Shown here in pieces: positions 34,885-41,787 of a DNA stretch of 64,000 bases (the stretch's first letter is position 1; the number at the start of each line of letters is the position of its first letter). Position numbers and translations under genes: made by a program. Below the pieces are notes generated by a model that did not search any database, was not told the origin of the DNA, and was given only the letters and a program-made list of their open reading frames with translations. The stretch is from Enterococcus mundtii (GTDB taxonomy: Bacteria > Bacillota > Bacilli > Lactobacillales > Enterococcaceae): contig NZ_CP018061.1 in NCBI RefSeq assembly GCF_002813755.1, forward strand, positions 614,501 to 678,500. The letters are read 5' to 3'.

Positions 34885-35124
34885 GTGGCAAGGAAGAAAA
34901 AACAAGGTTTTATTCCAGAAGTTGGTCAAGAAGTGGAGTGCTTTATCTGCGATTCAAAAAGAAACACACCATGGAGATATCCTTTTGAGGGATTTGTAGA
35001 AAAGGTCTATGAGAAATCAGCTATGGTGATCATTCGTACTACTCATCCAGATGATGACTATTTAATTGCTGATCGTGGTGGAAGAACGATTGTTTCATTC
35101 AAAGAGATGAAGGCAGTCCAATGA
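34885..35124 (+). CDS. small beta-barrel-like phage protein (DUF2187-like)
   Basis: 79 residues from a GTG at 34885, which follows GAGAGGGA. The pattern VGQEVECFICDSK...FEGFVEKVYEKSAMVII resembles KOW/DUF2187 proteins. It is a diverged paralog of the gene at 38602 (VGDMVRC...IRGYVERMYNHSAVIRI), so the early region carries the module twice. Confidence 0.6.
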   Translation: MARKKKQGFIPEVGQEVECFICDSKRNTPWRYPFEGFVEKVYEKSAMVIIRTTHPDDDYLIADRGGRTIVSFKEMKAVQ

Positions 35125-35306
35125 GCGCAATCAATCAAATCAATGAGCTGATAAGTAAATATGATTTTCCTGTAGAAGTACTGACCGACATTAGCCATCG
35201 TTTGGAAAGCTGTAGAGAAGAAGCATATGTAAAACAGCAACTAAGATATTTAGAAAATTGGATCAAGCTTGGAAAAGTTAATTTGAAGGAGGAAGAAGAC
35301 AAATGA
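35121..35306 (+). CDS. hypothetical phage protein, 61 residues (DUF6877-like)
   Basis: ATGA overlap with the preceding gene. Helical product MSAINQINELISKYDFPVEVLTDISHRL, with the look of small early proteins in enterococcal and streptococcal phages. Function unknown. Confidence 0.6.
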   Translation: MSAINQINELISKYDFPVEVLTDISHRLESCREEAYVKQQLRYLENWIKLGKVNLKEEEDK

Positions 35307-36040
35307 ATTTGACTTTTAAAAGTGTAATCGAAAGAAATTTCGAGTTAGTTTATAAAATACCTCAAGAAGTAGGAGAACATTATGAATCACTTACATCGTT
35401 TAGTAGAGGGCGAGATTTTAACAAAGCTATCAGAGATTACATGGTTGATTTCGTCGAACAGTTTAGTGAATTTTTAACACCAGAAAATGAAGAACAGATG
35501 AATGAACGACTTGTTAAATACAATAAGCTAGTTGTCGAATTAAAAACAAATATTCTCAAAGCGACAACCATTCCATCAGTGATGATTTGTGGACCAGCAA
35601 ATTATCCTACCAGGAGAAAACAAAAAGAAGAAGAACGGATTTATCGTTTAGAAAGTGAACTGTATTCGCCAGATGGCAAACATGCTCGCTTTGTTGAAAA
35701 TACAAGAAAGATGTTTGATCCTGTGTTGATTGAACAAAAAATTGAATTGGATAAAAAGCGAAAAGAAAGGGCAGAAGAAAAAGGTTGGCAAGATTTTTAC
35801 ACTGAGTTAGAGCATGACGAATTAGCAGGATACGGATTTGATGTAGAAAATGACCGACTCTATATCGAAACACATGGCAAGCCATCAGATGAGATACGAG
35901 CTTTGTTGAAGAAAGCGGCATTAAGATGGTCACCTAAAAATCAACGGTGGCAAAGAATTCTAACGGTTAATGCGATAAATTCTGTCAATCGTAATGTTAT
36001 GAATCAATTAGGACTACCTGAAATGGAGGACGGCAAATGA
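35303..36040 (+). CDS. phage protein with C-terminal LPD-like domain, 245 residues
   Basis: The N-terminal half is helical. A central segment, VMICGPANYPTRRKQKEEER, and the C-terminal motif ALRWSPKNQRWQRILTVNAI recur in large polyvalent plasmid and phage proteins and in stand-alone phage genes. Exact function unknown; a nucleic-acid-related or anti-host role is possible. ATGA overlap with the upstream gene; the stop overlaps the next start. Confidence 0.6.
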   Translation: MNLTFKSVIERNFELVYKIPQEVGEHYESLTSFSRGRDFNKAIRDYMVDFVEQFSEFLTPENEEQMNERLVKYNKLVVELKTNILKATTIPSVMICGPANYPTRRKQKEEERIYRLESELYSPDGKHARFVENTRKMFDPVLIEQKIELDKKRKERAEEKGWQDFYTELEHDELAGYGFDVENDRLYIETHGKPSDEIRALLKKAALRWSPKNQRWQRILTVNAINSVNRNVMNQLGLPEMEDGK

Positions 36041-36240
36041 AAGCAAGAGAATTAATACCAATCCTACAACTTAATCCTGAATCGGAAGTCTTAGTATCAA
36101 CCGTAAAATATCATGAACGTAGTTTCCAAGATGCAGGATACAAAAGAGCATCCAATCAAGAGATTGGATGTGTAAGCCTTAATAAGAAAACTGGAACAAT
36201 TTACTTGGAAGGAAACGTAATTAAGGAGGACGTCAAATGA
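36037..36240 (+). CDS. hypothetical phage protein, 67 residues
   Basis: Overlapping start/stop (ATGA) with the previous gene. Opening MKARELIPILQLNPESEVLVST and a beta-type remainder. Function unknown. Confidence 0.6.
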   Translation: MKARELIPILQLNPESEVLVSTVKYHERSFQDAGYKRASNQEIGCVSLNKKTGTIYLEGNVIKEDVK

Positions 36241-36374
36241 AGAAAGAATATGTTAAACCATGTCCTAACTGTAAGTTATTTAGCATGTATCTAGCGGATG
36301 CTCATTTTTTCTGGTATGGAAATAAGTTCAAAAAGTATGTGTGCGATGAATGCGGACATGAAGAAATAGTTTAG
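36237..36374 (+). CDS. zinc-ribbon phage protein, 45 residues
   Basis: The ATG at 36237 overlaps the previous stop (ATGA) and follows AAGGAGG. The product has two cysteine pairs (KPCPNCKL and YVCDECGHEE), a minimal zinc ribbon. Function unknown, probably nucleic-acid or protein binding. Confidence 0.68.
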   Translation: MKKEYVKPCPNCKLFSMYLADAHFFWYGNKFKKYVCDECGHEEIV

Positions 36375-36385
36375 GAGAATAGCCA

Positions 36386-36592
36386 ATGTTAAAACGAGCA
36401 GTATTTCCTCTTTATGAAAAAAAGTCTTATCTAGTGACTTATGAAGTAGATGGAGTACGTTATGGAATGTACGTCACAGCTATTGACGAAGCTAGTGCAA
36501 AATGGCAAGTCAATCAGCGACTTCCTGAAAGTGTGATAGTAGGATGTGAGATTGGGCATCCGTCAGATAGAGAGTGGGAGGAACAGCGATGA
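36386..36592 (+). CDS. hypothetical phage protein, 68 residues
   Basis: A soluble beta-rich product (YLVTYEVDGVRYGMYVTAIDEASAKWQVNQRLP). The ATG at 36386 follows AGGAGA. The pattern resembles small phage proteins of unknown role. Confidence 0.6.
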   Translation: MLKRAVFPLYEKKSYLVTYEVDGVRYGMYVTAIDEASAKWQVNQRLPESVIVGCEIGHPSDREWEEQR

Positions 36593-37131
36593 ATAAACAG
36601 GAATTGATTGAAGAATTAGCTAGACACGCAAGTTGTCTTGAAGATTTCAGAGGCATCACTGGTCATTGTGACGGGAAATATGAGGCTTATGAAATAGCAA
36701 TAGAATTAGCTAAACAACTAGACGAACCGCAGAAGCCAGTGGTGCCTGGGTTTGTGGCGGAGTGGATAGAATACGCTAAAAAGAAAGGCGATAGTCTAAG
36801 AGACTCTTTTAAGCCATGGAATCTCTATGGGGTTGAATACAGTAAAGCGGATAGATGGATAGATGATAATCAAGAAACATTCGCTCAAGCATGGCTATTT
36901 GGCTACGAGGTCGAGCAAGAGCCATTGTACATGGTCCCATTGCTAACAGACAAAGAAGGTAACAAAAAGATACTAGTCGAGCGTAGAGGACAGTATGACA
37001 TCATTTGGGATTATGAGAATGAAGGCGACTGGCATGAGTTGCTGACCGAGGAACAGATCAAGTCAGTGAATCCTGATTACTGGAAGTTTGCGGTGCTATA
37101 TGAGCCTAGTGAGGAAGTGGCAGCAGGGTGA
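36589..37131 (+). CDS. DUF1642-family phage protein
   Basis: 180 residues from the ATG at 36589, which overlaps the previous stop and follows GGGAGG. The DUF1642 core is visible (KPVVPGFVAEWIEYAKKKG, AWLFGYEVEQEPLY, NPDYWKFAVLYE). Common in early regions of lactic acid bacterium phages; function unknown. Confidence 0.8.
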   Translation: MNKQELIEELARHASCLEDFRGITGHCDGKYEAYEIAIELAKQLDEPQKPVVPGFVAEWIEYAKKKGDSLRDSFKPWNLYGVEYSKADRWIDDNQETFAQAWLFGYEVEQEPLYMVPLLTDKEGNKKILVERRGQYDIIWDYENEGDWHELLTEEQIKSVNPDYWKFAVLYEPSEEVAAG

Positions 37132-37331
37132 GTCAGGCATATTATATCTATTCATATGATGAGCCTCAAGGATACTATCTTGGCACGTACATTCATCAAG
37201 GAGAGTATTATCTAGCAACTACTTCTTGTAAAGAAGAGGCTAAGAAATACAGTAGCTTTAAAAGAGCAGAGAATGCTATGGAAAAACTAAAACTTAAAAT
37301 TGATCCGGATCACAATTTTAAAGTCATTTAG
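37128..37331 (+). CDS. hypothetical phage protein, 67 residues
   Basis: GTG start overlapping the preceding stop, following GGCAGCAGG. Product MSQAYYIYSYDEPQGYYLGTYIHQ with a basic C-terminal half. Function unknown. Confidence 0.55.
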   Translation: MSQAYYIYSYDEPQGYYLGTYIHQGEYYLATTSCKEEAKKYSSFKRAENAMEKLKLKIDPDHNFKVI

Positions 37332-37342
37332 GAGGAATTGTG

Positions 37343-37534
37343 ATGGTAAAAATACCGATTAAATATGTCGATCAACCTTGTGAATATTGTAAAAGGTTTA
37401 GGGTTGAAAAATATGATAACGGCGAACTCATATGCGAAAAATGCGGTTGGAACAAAACAAAGAAAGAGTTTGAGAACTTGCACGAGTTATCAGAGCTGAT
37501 TTTTCTAAGTGAATTTGAACAGGAGGAAGAGTGA
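37343..37534 (+). CDS. zinc-ribbon phage protein, 63 residues
   Basis: Two CxxC pairs (CEYCKRF and CEKCGWN) form a zinc ribbon, followed by an acidic tail. The ATG at 37343 is 8 bp from AGGAGG; a GTG one codon earlier is an alternative. Confidence 0.65.
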   Translation: MVKIPIKYVDQPCEYCKRFRVEKYDNGELICEKCGWNKTKKEFENLHELSELIFLSEFEQEEE

Positions 37535-37728
37535 TGTTAAAAATTCATGTGACTAATCCATACTATGAAAAAACATATAAAACGGATGATATTAACTTGG
37601 ATCGTTGGAAAAATTTTATAGAAAATCACGATAACGAGGAAATAATCGCATTTACAGATAAATTGAGCGGAGATTATGTAGTAATCAATCCTAGTAATTT
37701 TGCAAGTATGCAGGCTACAGAAGAATAA
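37531..37728 (+). CDS. hypothetical phage protein, 65 residues
   Basis: GTG at 37531 (or ATG at 37534) after GGAGGAAGA, overlapping the previous stop. Soluble mixed fold (LKIHVTNPYYEKTYKTDDINLDRW). Function unknown. Confidence 0.55.
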   Translation: MMLKIHVTNPYYEKTYKTDDINLDRWKNFIENHDNEEIIAFTDKLSGDYVVINPSNFASMQATEE

Positions 37729-37764
37729 CTGGATTAACACAATCAAACTAAAGGAGGAAGTGGA

Positions 37765-37962
37765 ATGAAAGTAAAAGACAGATTCAAGCTAGCAAGTAAA
37801 ACTGATGATGTATTTATAGCGGAAATCGTTACCGTCAATTTTAGAGAGCCAAGGCACAAATATCTTCTTTATATTTATGAGAATGGCGAATACTTAACTA
37901 AGGTGTTTTGCAGTGAAGAATTCTTTGCGCAAGATGGGGTGGATAAGGTGGAAGCGGAATGA
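37765..37962 (+). CDS. hypothetical phage protein, 65 residues
   Basis: The ATG at 37765 follows AAAGGAGGAAG. Beta-type product (MKVKDRFKLASKTDDVFIAEIVTVNF). Its last codons and stop lie inside the GTGGAAGCGGAATGA junction that starts the next gene. Confidence 0.55.
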   Translation: MKVKDRFKLASKTDDVFIAEIVTVNFREPRHKYLLYIYENGEYLTKVFCSEEFFAQDGVDKVEAE

Positions 37963-38411
37963 AATTTTATGTAATTGTGTTTGGTGGATATTTTTATAAG
38001 AAAAAATCGACATCTATAAATACTGCTTCATTAATCGTGGCTGACTCATTACAAGAAGCTCGGTGGTTTCATAATTATGAAGATGCGAAGGAAACTACGA
38101 AAAAAATTGGTGGTGAAATTAAAGAATACAGTGTATCAGGATTGGGAGACACTAAGGGGATGGAAGTCATGACACACGAACTAAAAATACTGCCAGAATA
38201 TTTCGAAGCAGTAATAAGCGGACGTAAACGATTCGAGATTCGCAAGAATGATCGTGATTATAAGGTTGCTGATCAGTTGTATTTAAGAGAGTGGGACGGA
38301 GAGAAATTCACAGGTGACTCACACAGAGTAGATGTAACTTATATCACTGATTATGAGCAGAAAGATGGATATGTTGTGATGGGGATTAAAGGACTGGAGG
38401 AAGCGGAATGA
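37959..38411 (+). CDS. two-domain phage protein: unknown N-terminal domain and DUF3850
   Basis: 150 residues. The N-terminal 65 or so form an uncharacterised domain (MKFYVIVFGGYFYKKKSTS). Residues 71-150, from MTHELKILPEYFEAVISGRKRFEIRKND, match DUF3850, an ASCH/PUA-like fold presumed to bind RNA or modified nucleotides. An internal ATG at 38169 could also give the DUF3850 part alone. Fusion of two usually separate phage genes is plausible. Confidence 0.7.
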   Translation: MKFYVIVFGGYFYKKKSTSINTASLIVADSLQEARWFHNYEDAKETTKKIGGEIKEYSVSGLGDTKGMEVMTHELKILPEYFEAVISGRKRFEIRKNDRDYKVADQLYLREWDGEKFTGDSHRVDVTYITDYEQKDGYVVMGIKGLEEAE

Positions 38412-38605
38412 TTACCGTAGGCGCGTTTTTAAGTTATGCGTACACAGGTATGCAAATCCAACGTTTTGATGAGGAAACTCAAGAGTATGAGGGATTATAT
38501 AGTATTGATGAATTTGTTGATCGCTATGGTGATGAAAGAGTAAAGTGGTTCTCTGTTACGAATGGTTGTGGGTATTTAGTAATTTCATTGGAGGAAGCGG
38601 AATGA
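38408..38605 (+). CDS. hypothetical phage protein, 65 residues
   Basis: The ATG at 38408 lies in a GGAGGAAGCGGAATGA junction. Product MITVGAFLSYAYTGMQIQRFDEETQEYEG, a short beta-type protein ending EEAE. Function unknown. Confidence 0.55.
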   Translation: MITVGAFLSYAYTGMQIQRFDEETQEYEGLYSIDEFVDRYGDERVKWFSVTNGCGYLVISLEEAE

Positions 38606-38895
38606 AACTAAAAGACGAATTTTACACTGATGCTTATGGGATTGGTGGCTTGATGATCGATCTACCAACTAAAAATCCTATTAAGCAAGTGGAATCCGAA
38701 ATTAAAGTTGGCGATATGGTTCGTTGCACAGCGGAAGAGTTCAATTATCCAATCAGAGGGTATGTAGAACGCATGTACAATCATTCAGCAGTTATTCGTA
38801 TTGAGAATACGATGGATTGTGACAAAGAACTAGCGAAGAGCAAAGCGAATGTTGCGGTTGCTCGATTAGTCGATATGGAAGTTATAGATAATTGA
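38602..38895 (+). CDS. hypothetical phage protein (DUF2187-like), 97 residues
   Basis: The ATG at 38602 sits in a second copy of the GGAGGAAGCGGAATGA junction; a longer frame from 38545 is rejected. The C-terminal 70 residues (VGDMVRCTAEEFNYPIRGYVERMYNHSAVIRIEN) are paralogous to the product of 34885. Confidence 0.6.
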   Translation: MKLKDEFYTDAYGIGGLMIDLPTKNPIKQVESEIKVGDMVRCTAEEFNYPIRGYVERMYNHSAVIRIENTMDCDKELAKSKANVAVARLVDMEVIDN

Positions 38896-38900
38896 ATAAA

Positions 38901-38930
38901 ATGCAAATAAAAAACCAGCTGTTAAGCTGG
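38901..38930 (-). terminator. terminator of the reverse-strand gene at 38938
   Basis: CCAGCT/AGCTGG with a 4-nt loop; on the reverse strand it is followed by TTTTTTATTT. Confidence 0.72.
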
Positions 38931-38937
38931 AATCATA

Positions 38938-39177
38938 TTATTTCATTAATTCATTACAACGATCATTTGCCTGGTCAAGTGTCGCGAATTTTTCAACATC
39001 TATGTCATAAATAAAAAGTTTCAATTGGATGTTTCGAATCTCATTTAAGTTTAACACGGCATACAAAATTACATTTGAAAATCCATCCATTTTCGTAGAG
39101 AAATCCAATTTGGAATGTGAAGAGTATAGTCGATAATTTGAGCTGTATACTTCTACAGGATAAAAATTAGTATTCAT
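38938..39177 (-). CDS. hypothetical reverse-strand prophage protein, 79 residues
   Basis: Lone reverse-oriented gene between early and late forward blocks. The ATG at 39177 has AAAGTAGGA upstream, and a terminator directly follows the stop, supporting a separate transcription unit. Product mixed, with a C-terminal KFATLDQANDRCNELMK helix. Not recognised; its position suggests lysogen-expressed cargo. Confidence 0.55.
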   Translation of the reverse strand: MNTNFYPVEVYSSNYRLYSSHSKLDFSTKMDGFSNVILYAVLNLNEIRNIQLKLFIYDIDVEKFATLDQANDRCNELMK

Positions 39178-39271
39178 AAGGATCCTACTTTCTTAGTACT
39201 AGTTAATCATAACACATATAAAAAAATAAGAATCCATTTATAAGATTCCTATAGAAAACGTAATATTTGAT

Positions 39272-39464
39272 AAAAAAAGACAGCCGAACACTGGCTGTCC
39301 TTAGCAGAATATTGAAATAGAGAGCCATCTGTTTTCCGACAGACAGCTCAACATAGATATAAGTACCGAGTGTAATCTCGCTACTTAAAAAGTTTAGCAC
39401 ACATAAAATAGCTAAAGCAACAATAAAGCCATCTCATATGAGATAGCACCGCAAAACTATTTTA
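39272..39464 (-). ncRNA. putative structured reverse-strand RNA, about 180 nt
   Basis: On the reverse strand an extended -10 (TGGTAAAAT, 39467-39459) is followed by the palindrome ATCTCATATGAGAT (39444-39431). Two hairpins come next: TAAGTA-GCGAG/CTCG-TACTTA at 39387-39360 and GAGC-TCTGT/ACAGA-GCTC at 39349-39322. A textbook terminator then follows, with stem GACAGCC/GGCTGTC at 39299-39279 and T7 at 39278-39272. No credible coding frame fits. Inferred from sequence structure only. Confidence 0.5.
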
Positions 39465-39482
39465 CCATAAGGGGTGGCGTTT

Positions 39483-39962
39483 GTGAGGTTTCAGTGGTTA
39501 AAAGATTATCAAGAACTTGATGAGCAGATTCTTTACTTAAAATGGAATCTTAATAAAAGTAAGCTTGAATTGAGTCGGTGGGTTTATGGAGATTTAGCAG
39601 ACGTCCGCATTGAAAAAAATTCCAGATCATCCATGTTAGAAGAAAATATTCAAAAAATCGAAAATGAAATTGAAATACTCGAAGAACAACGCAAAGAAAT
39701 GCTTGCTATTATTAACTCCTTCAAGGGAATTGATAATGAGATCATTCGAAAAAAGTATGTCGAGGGTTGTTCATTAGAGATAATAGCTGAAGAAATTGGC
39801 TACAGCGCATCTTATATAAGACAAAGACATGCTGATATTCGTAAAACTTTGGATTTCTTGGATGAATATGAAATGAACAAGTTAAATAGACAAAACAAGC
39901 TTAGTGAGATTGATTATTACAATAAGGGTAGGCACGAAGCTGCACAAATTAGTTTGTTCTAA
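39483..39962 (+). CDS. ArpU-family phage transcriptional regulator
   Basis: A 159-residue protein of the ArpU/late-regulator group (named for autolysin control in Enterococcus hirae), a sigma-like activator of late gene transcription. It has a coiled N-terminal half, with a C-terminal HTH in VEGCSLEIIAEEIGYSASYIRQRHADIRKTLDFL. GTG start at 39483 after AAGGGG; a GTG at 39474 overlaps the ribosome site. It is the last regulator before the packaging genes. Confidence 0.85.
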   Translation: MRFQWLKDYQELDEQILYLKWNLNKSKLELSRWVYGDLADVRIEKNSRSSMLEENIQKIENEIEILEEQRKEMLAIINSFKGIDNEIIRKKYVEGCSLEIIAEEIGYSASYIRQRHADIRKTLDFLDEYEMNKLNRQNKLSEIDYYNKGRHEAAQISLF

Positions 39963-40211
39963 AATTCCAATGTTCACTAAATGTTCGAACATTGTAGCTA
40001 TGTCAGTCTTGTATACAGCGTGATATTCTATTAGTGTCGAAAGATTAAGAAAGAGCCTTCGACAAAACAATTTGAAGGGAGGAAATCTCCCTCATCGTTG
40101 TAATTAAGCTTTGATAGACAGCAACAAATAAAACTAAAGGAAGTGGGGTTCAGCTCCTACAAACAATAGTTCATATGTTGCTGTCTATGATTTAAAAAAA
40201 ATAAAAATATT
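39963..40211. other. noncoding stretch with inverted repeats
   Basis: No gene. It contains ATGTTCGAACAT (39981-39992) nested in CAATGTTC...GAACATTG, a GGGAGG/CTCCC hairpin near 40078-40091, and a perfect 13-bp inverted repeat ATAGACAGCAACA (40114-40126) with TGTTGCTGTCTAT (40176-40188) around 49 nt. It may hold the late promoter or ArpU target; no -10/-35 pair is convincing. Confidence 0.5.
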
Positions 40212-40265
40212 AAGAGCCAAGATATCCCAACCATTAATTAATTGGTATCTATGGCTCTTTTTCAT
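40212..40265. terminator. bidirectional terminator
   Basis: AAGAGCCA and AGATA on the left pair with TATCT and TGGCTCTT on the right, with T-tracts in both directions. It directly follows the stop of the reverse-strand gene at 40269. Confidence 0.8.
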
Positions 40266-40268
40266 TTT

Positions 40269-40556
40269 TTAGAATGTGGGCAAGTTTGAAAGATTATCTT
40301 TTTCAGTTTTATTGCCTTGTGTCCTAAAGTAATGTGTTGCAGTTCCTGCCCATGTGCTACGAGCAAGTTCAAAACTAGATGGTAGCTTTGCGGGTTCAAC
40401 GTAGGCTTTTGTATTGCTTGACGTTGTATAGAAAAGGTCAATATTTTCCATAACCTGATCAGCATGCAAAATCTCGTCATCGGCTAGTTTAATTTGAGTA
40501 ATTCGTGTACTATCGCCTATTGTATCGTAATGGACTGCTACTATTTCTTTCGCCAT
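40269..40556 (-). CDS. DUF3892-like protein, 95 residues, reverse strand
   Basis: The N-terminal half follows the DUF3892 pattern (IVAVHYDTIGDSTRITQIKLADDEILHADQVMENI). Ribosome site AAAGGA on the reverse strand, 10 bp before the ATG at 40556. A separate unit ended by a bidirectional terminator, so probably expressed independently of the late operon. Function unknown. Confidence 0.7.
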   Translation of the reverse strand: MAKEIVAVHYDTIGDSTRITQIKLADDEILHADQVMENIDLFYTTSSNTKAYVEPAKLPSSFELARSTWAGTATHYFRTQGNKTEKDNLSNLPTF

Positions 40557-40760
40557 ATTTATTTATTCCTTTCTAATTTATTTCAGCGGACCACTCGCTG
40601 ATAAATAAAATTATACGACATGTAAATTTTTTCACAACGAAATAAAAATTCAATATTAGTTATTAATAAATACACTTTTTGAATATGTACATTAGTGAAT
40701 TTGGGTTTACGGTAATCCCAAGCTACCAGTTAGCAAAACCGTAAATTCTTTATTTGAAGG

Positions 40761-40787
40761 ACTACTCATTTCGAGTGGTTATTTTTT
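40761..40787 (+). terminator. terminator-like hairpin directly before a ribosome site
   Basis: ACTACTC/GAGTGGT stem and a T7 tract, ending 2 bp before the AGGAGG of the next gene. Confidence 0.6.
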
Positions 40788-40800
40788 TAGGAGGAAAATC

Positions 40801-41193
40801 ATGAAATTATTATCTATTATCACGTTACCAGCTGTCTTAGTCGGATTTGCACATGCTTCAGTTCATGCAACGCCACATGTAAGTCCGCATACATCATCGC
40901 ATACGAGTTCTCATGTTAGTTCACACTCATCAGCTCATACATCTAGCAAGAGCGGTAGTACATCAAAGGGAAGTAGCACAAAGTCAAATAGTTCAAAAAC
41001 AAGTAAGCCCAGCAGTAAAAGCTCAGGTGCAAAAAGTGGTTCAAGCAGTTCGCATCATTCTTTCTTCCCATGGTGGGGAACAAGTAATCGCAAAGAAAAG
41101 AATGATGTAGATCAAATTAAGAAAGAAATCAAAGCGTTAAACAAATCGGATCAGAAAAAAATTAAAAAGTATGTTGATGAATTGGTCAAGTAA
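40801..41193 (+). CDS. secreted Ser/His/Lys-rich low-complexity protein
   Basis: 130 residues. An N-terminal hydrophobic signal (MKLLSIITLPAVLVGFAHASVHA) is followed by a His/Ser-rich tract of HxS repeats (about residues 24-50), a Ser/Lys/Thr-rich stretch (50-85), HHSFFPWWG and a charged helical tail (ending KKIKKYVDELVK). Ribosome site AGGAGG. No known domain; it could be a cell-surface or metal-binding product. It lies just ahead of the packaging genes and is not a typical structural component. Confidence 0.65.
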   Translation: MKLLSIITLPAVLVGFAHASVHATPHVSPHTSSHTSSHVSSHSSAHTSSKSGSTSKGSSTKSNSSKTSKPSSKSSGAKSGSSSSHHSFFPWWGTSNRKEKNDVDQIKKEIKALNKSDQKKIKKYVDELVK

Positions 41194-41194
41194 A

Positions 41195-41220
41195 GGTCGC
41201 TCAATGAGTGGTCTTTTTAT
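41195..41220 (+). terminator. terminator-like hairpin before the next gene
   Basis: GGTCGCTC/GAGTGGTC stem (G-T pairs included), AAT loop, T-rich tail, then GAAAGGAGAG. Confidence 0.6.
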
Positions 41221-41240
41221 TTTGAAAGGAGAGAATCAAA

Positions 41241-41504
41241 ATGAATAACGAAAAATTTATTGCTAAATGTAAACAACTAGTAGCTGATTATGTCAATGAA
41301 AACTTTGATAAAACAGATCAAATGCAGATTACAACAAATGATGTTTTTGTGGTCTGGACTTGTAAGACATTACAAAATAATAAAGCTTTATTAAGTACTA
41401 CTGTTTCAGACGGTATGTATTATGAGTTAACGTATAACGGAGACAAATCAGAAATCTATTTTGATGCGTATAAAAAATGGGAAAACAAAGCGATCAAAGT
41501 CTAG
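41241..41504 (+). CDS. DUF6275-like phage protein, 87 residues
   Basis: Small soluble protein (MNNEKFIAKCKQLVADYVNENFDKTD..., DVFVVWTCKTLQNNKALLST) of a family frequent before the terminase genes in enterococcal and streptococcal phages. Function unknown. Start after AAAGGAGAG. Confidence 0.72.
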   Translation: MNNEKFIAKCKQLVADYVNENFDKTDQMQITTNDVFVVWTCKTLQNNKALLSTTVSDGMYYELTYNGDKSEIYFDAYKKWENKAIKV

Positions 41505-41525
41505 CAGATGCTAGGCTTTTTCTTT
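41498..41525 (+). terminator. terminator-like hairpin overlapping a stop codon
   Basis: AGTCTAGC/GCTAGGCT stem includes the TAG stop; a T-rich tail precedes the next AAAGGAGG. Confidence 0.6.
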
Positions 41526-41544
41526 ACATAAAGGAGGCTACATA

Positions 41545-41787
41545 ATGAGAAACTACTGGTACGTATCACTGTCTAATAGGTATCCACAGCCAAATGATAA
41601 TGATCCAATTAGAGTAGTTAGATCAGTACAAATCAAAAAGAAGTACTCAATTATTGAAATGGCACGAGAAGCGACGCCAAAAGAAACCGACAAATACAAC
41701 CTTCGTTATTGTGGACGTGGGTATTTTAGTGAACAGAATATTCAAGAAAACATAAACAAGAATTTGAGGGATACAAATGCAAATTGA
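41545..41787 (+). CDS. hypothetical phage protein, 80 residues
   Basis: Start ATG at 41545 after AAGGAGG. Product MRNYWYVSLSNRYPQPNDNDPIRVVRSVQIKKKYS..., a basic soluble protein. It overlaps the ParB-like gene by 11 bp, hinting at linked expression with the modification pair. Function unknown. Confidence 0.6.
   Translation: MRNYWYVSLSNRYPQPNDNDPIRVVRSVQIKKKYSIIEMAREATPKETDKYNLRYCGRGYFSEQNIQENINKNLRDTNAN

Noticed and set aside
39203..39400. Reverse-strand 65-residue reading frame in the structured region
   Set aside because: GTG start without a ribosome site, hydrophobic and biased composition, and a terminator hairpin inside the frame.
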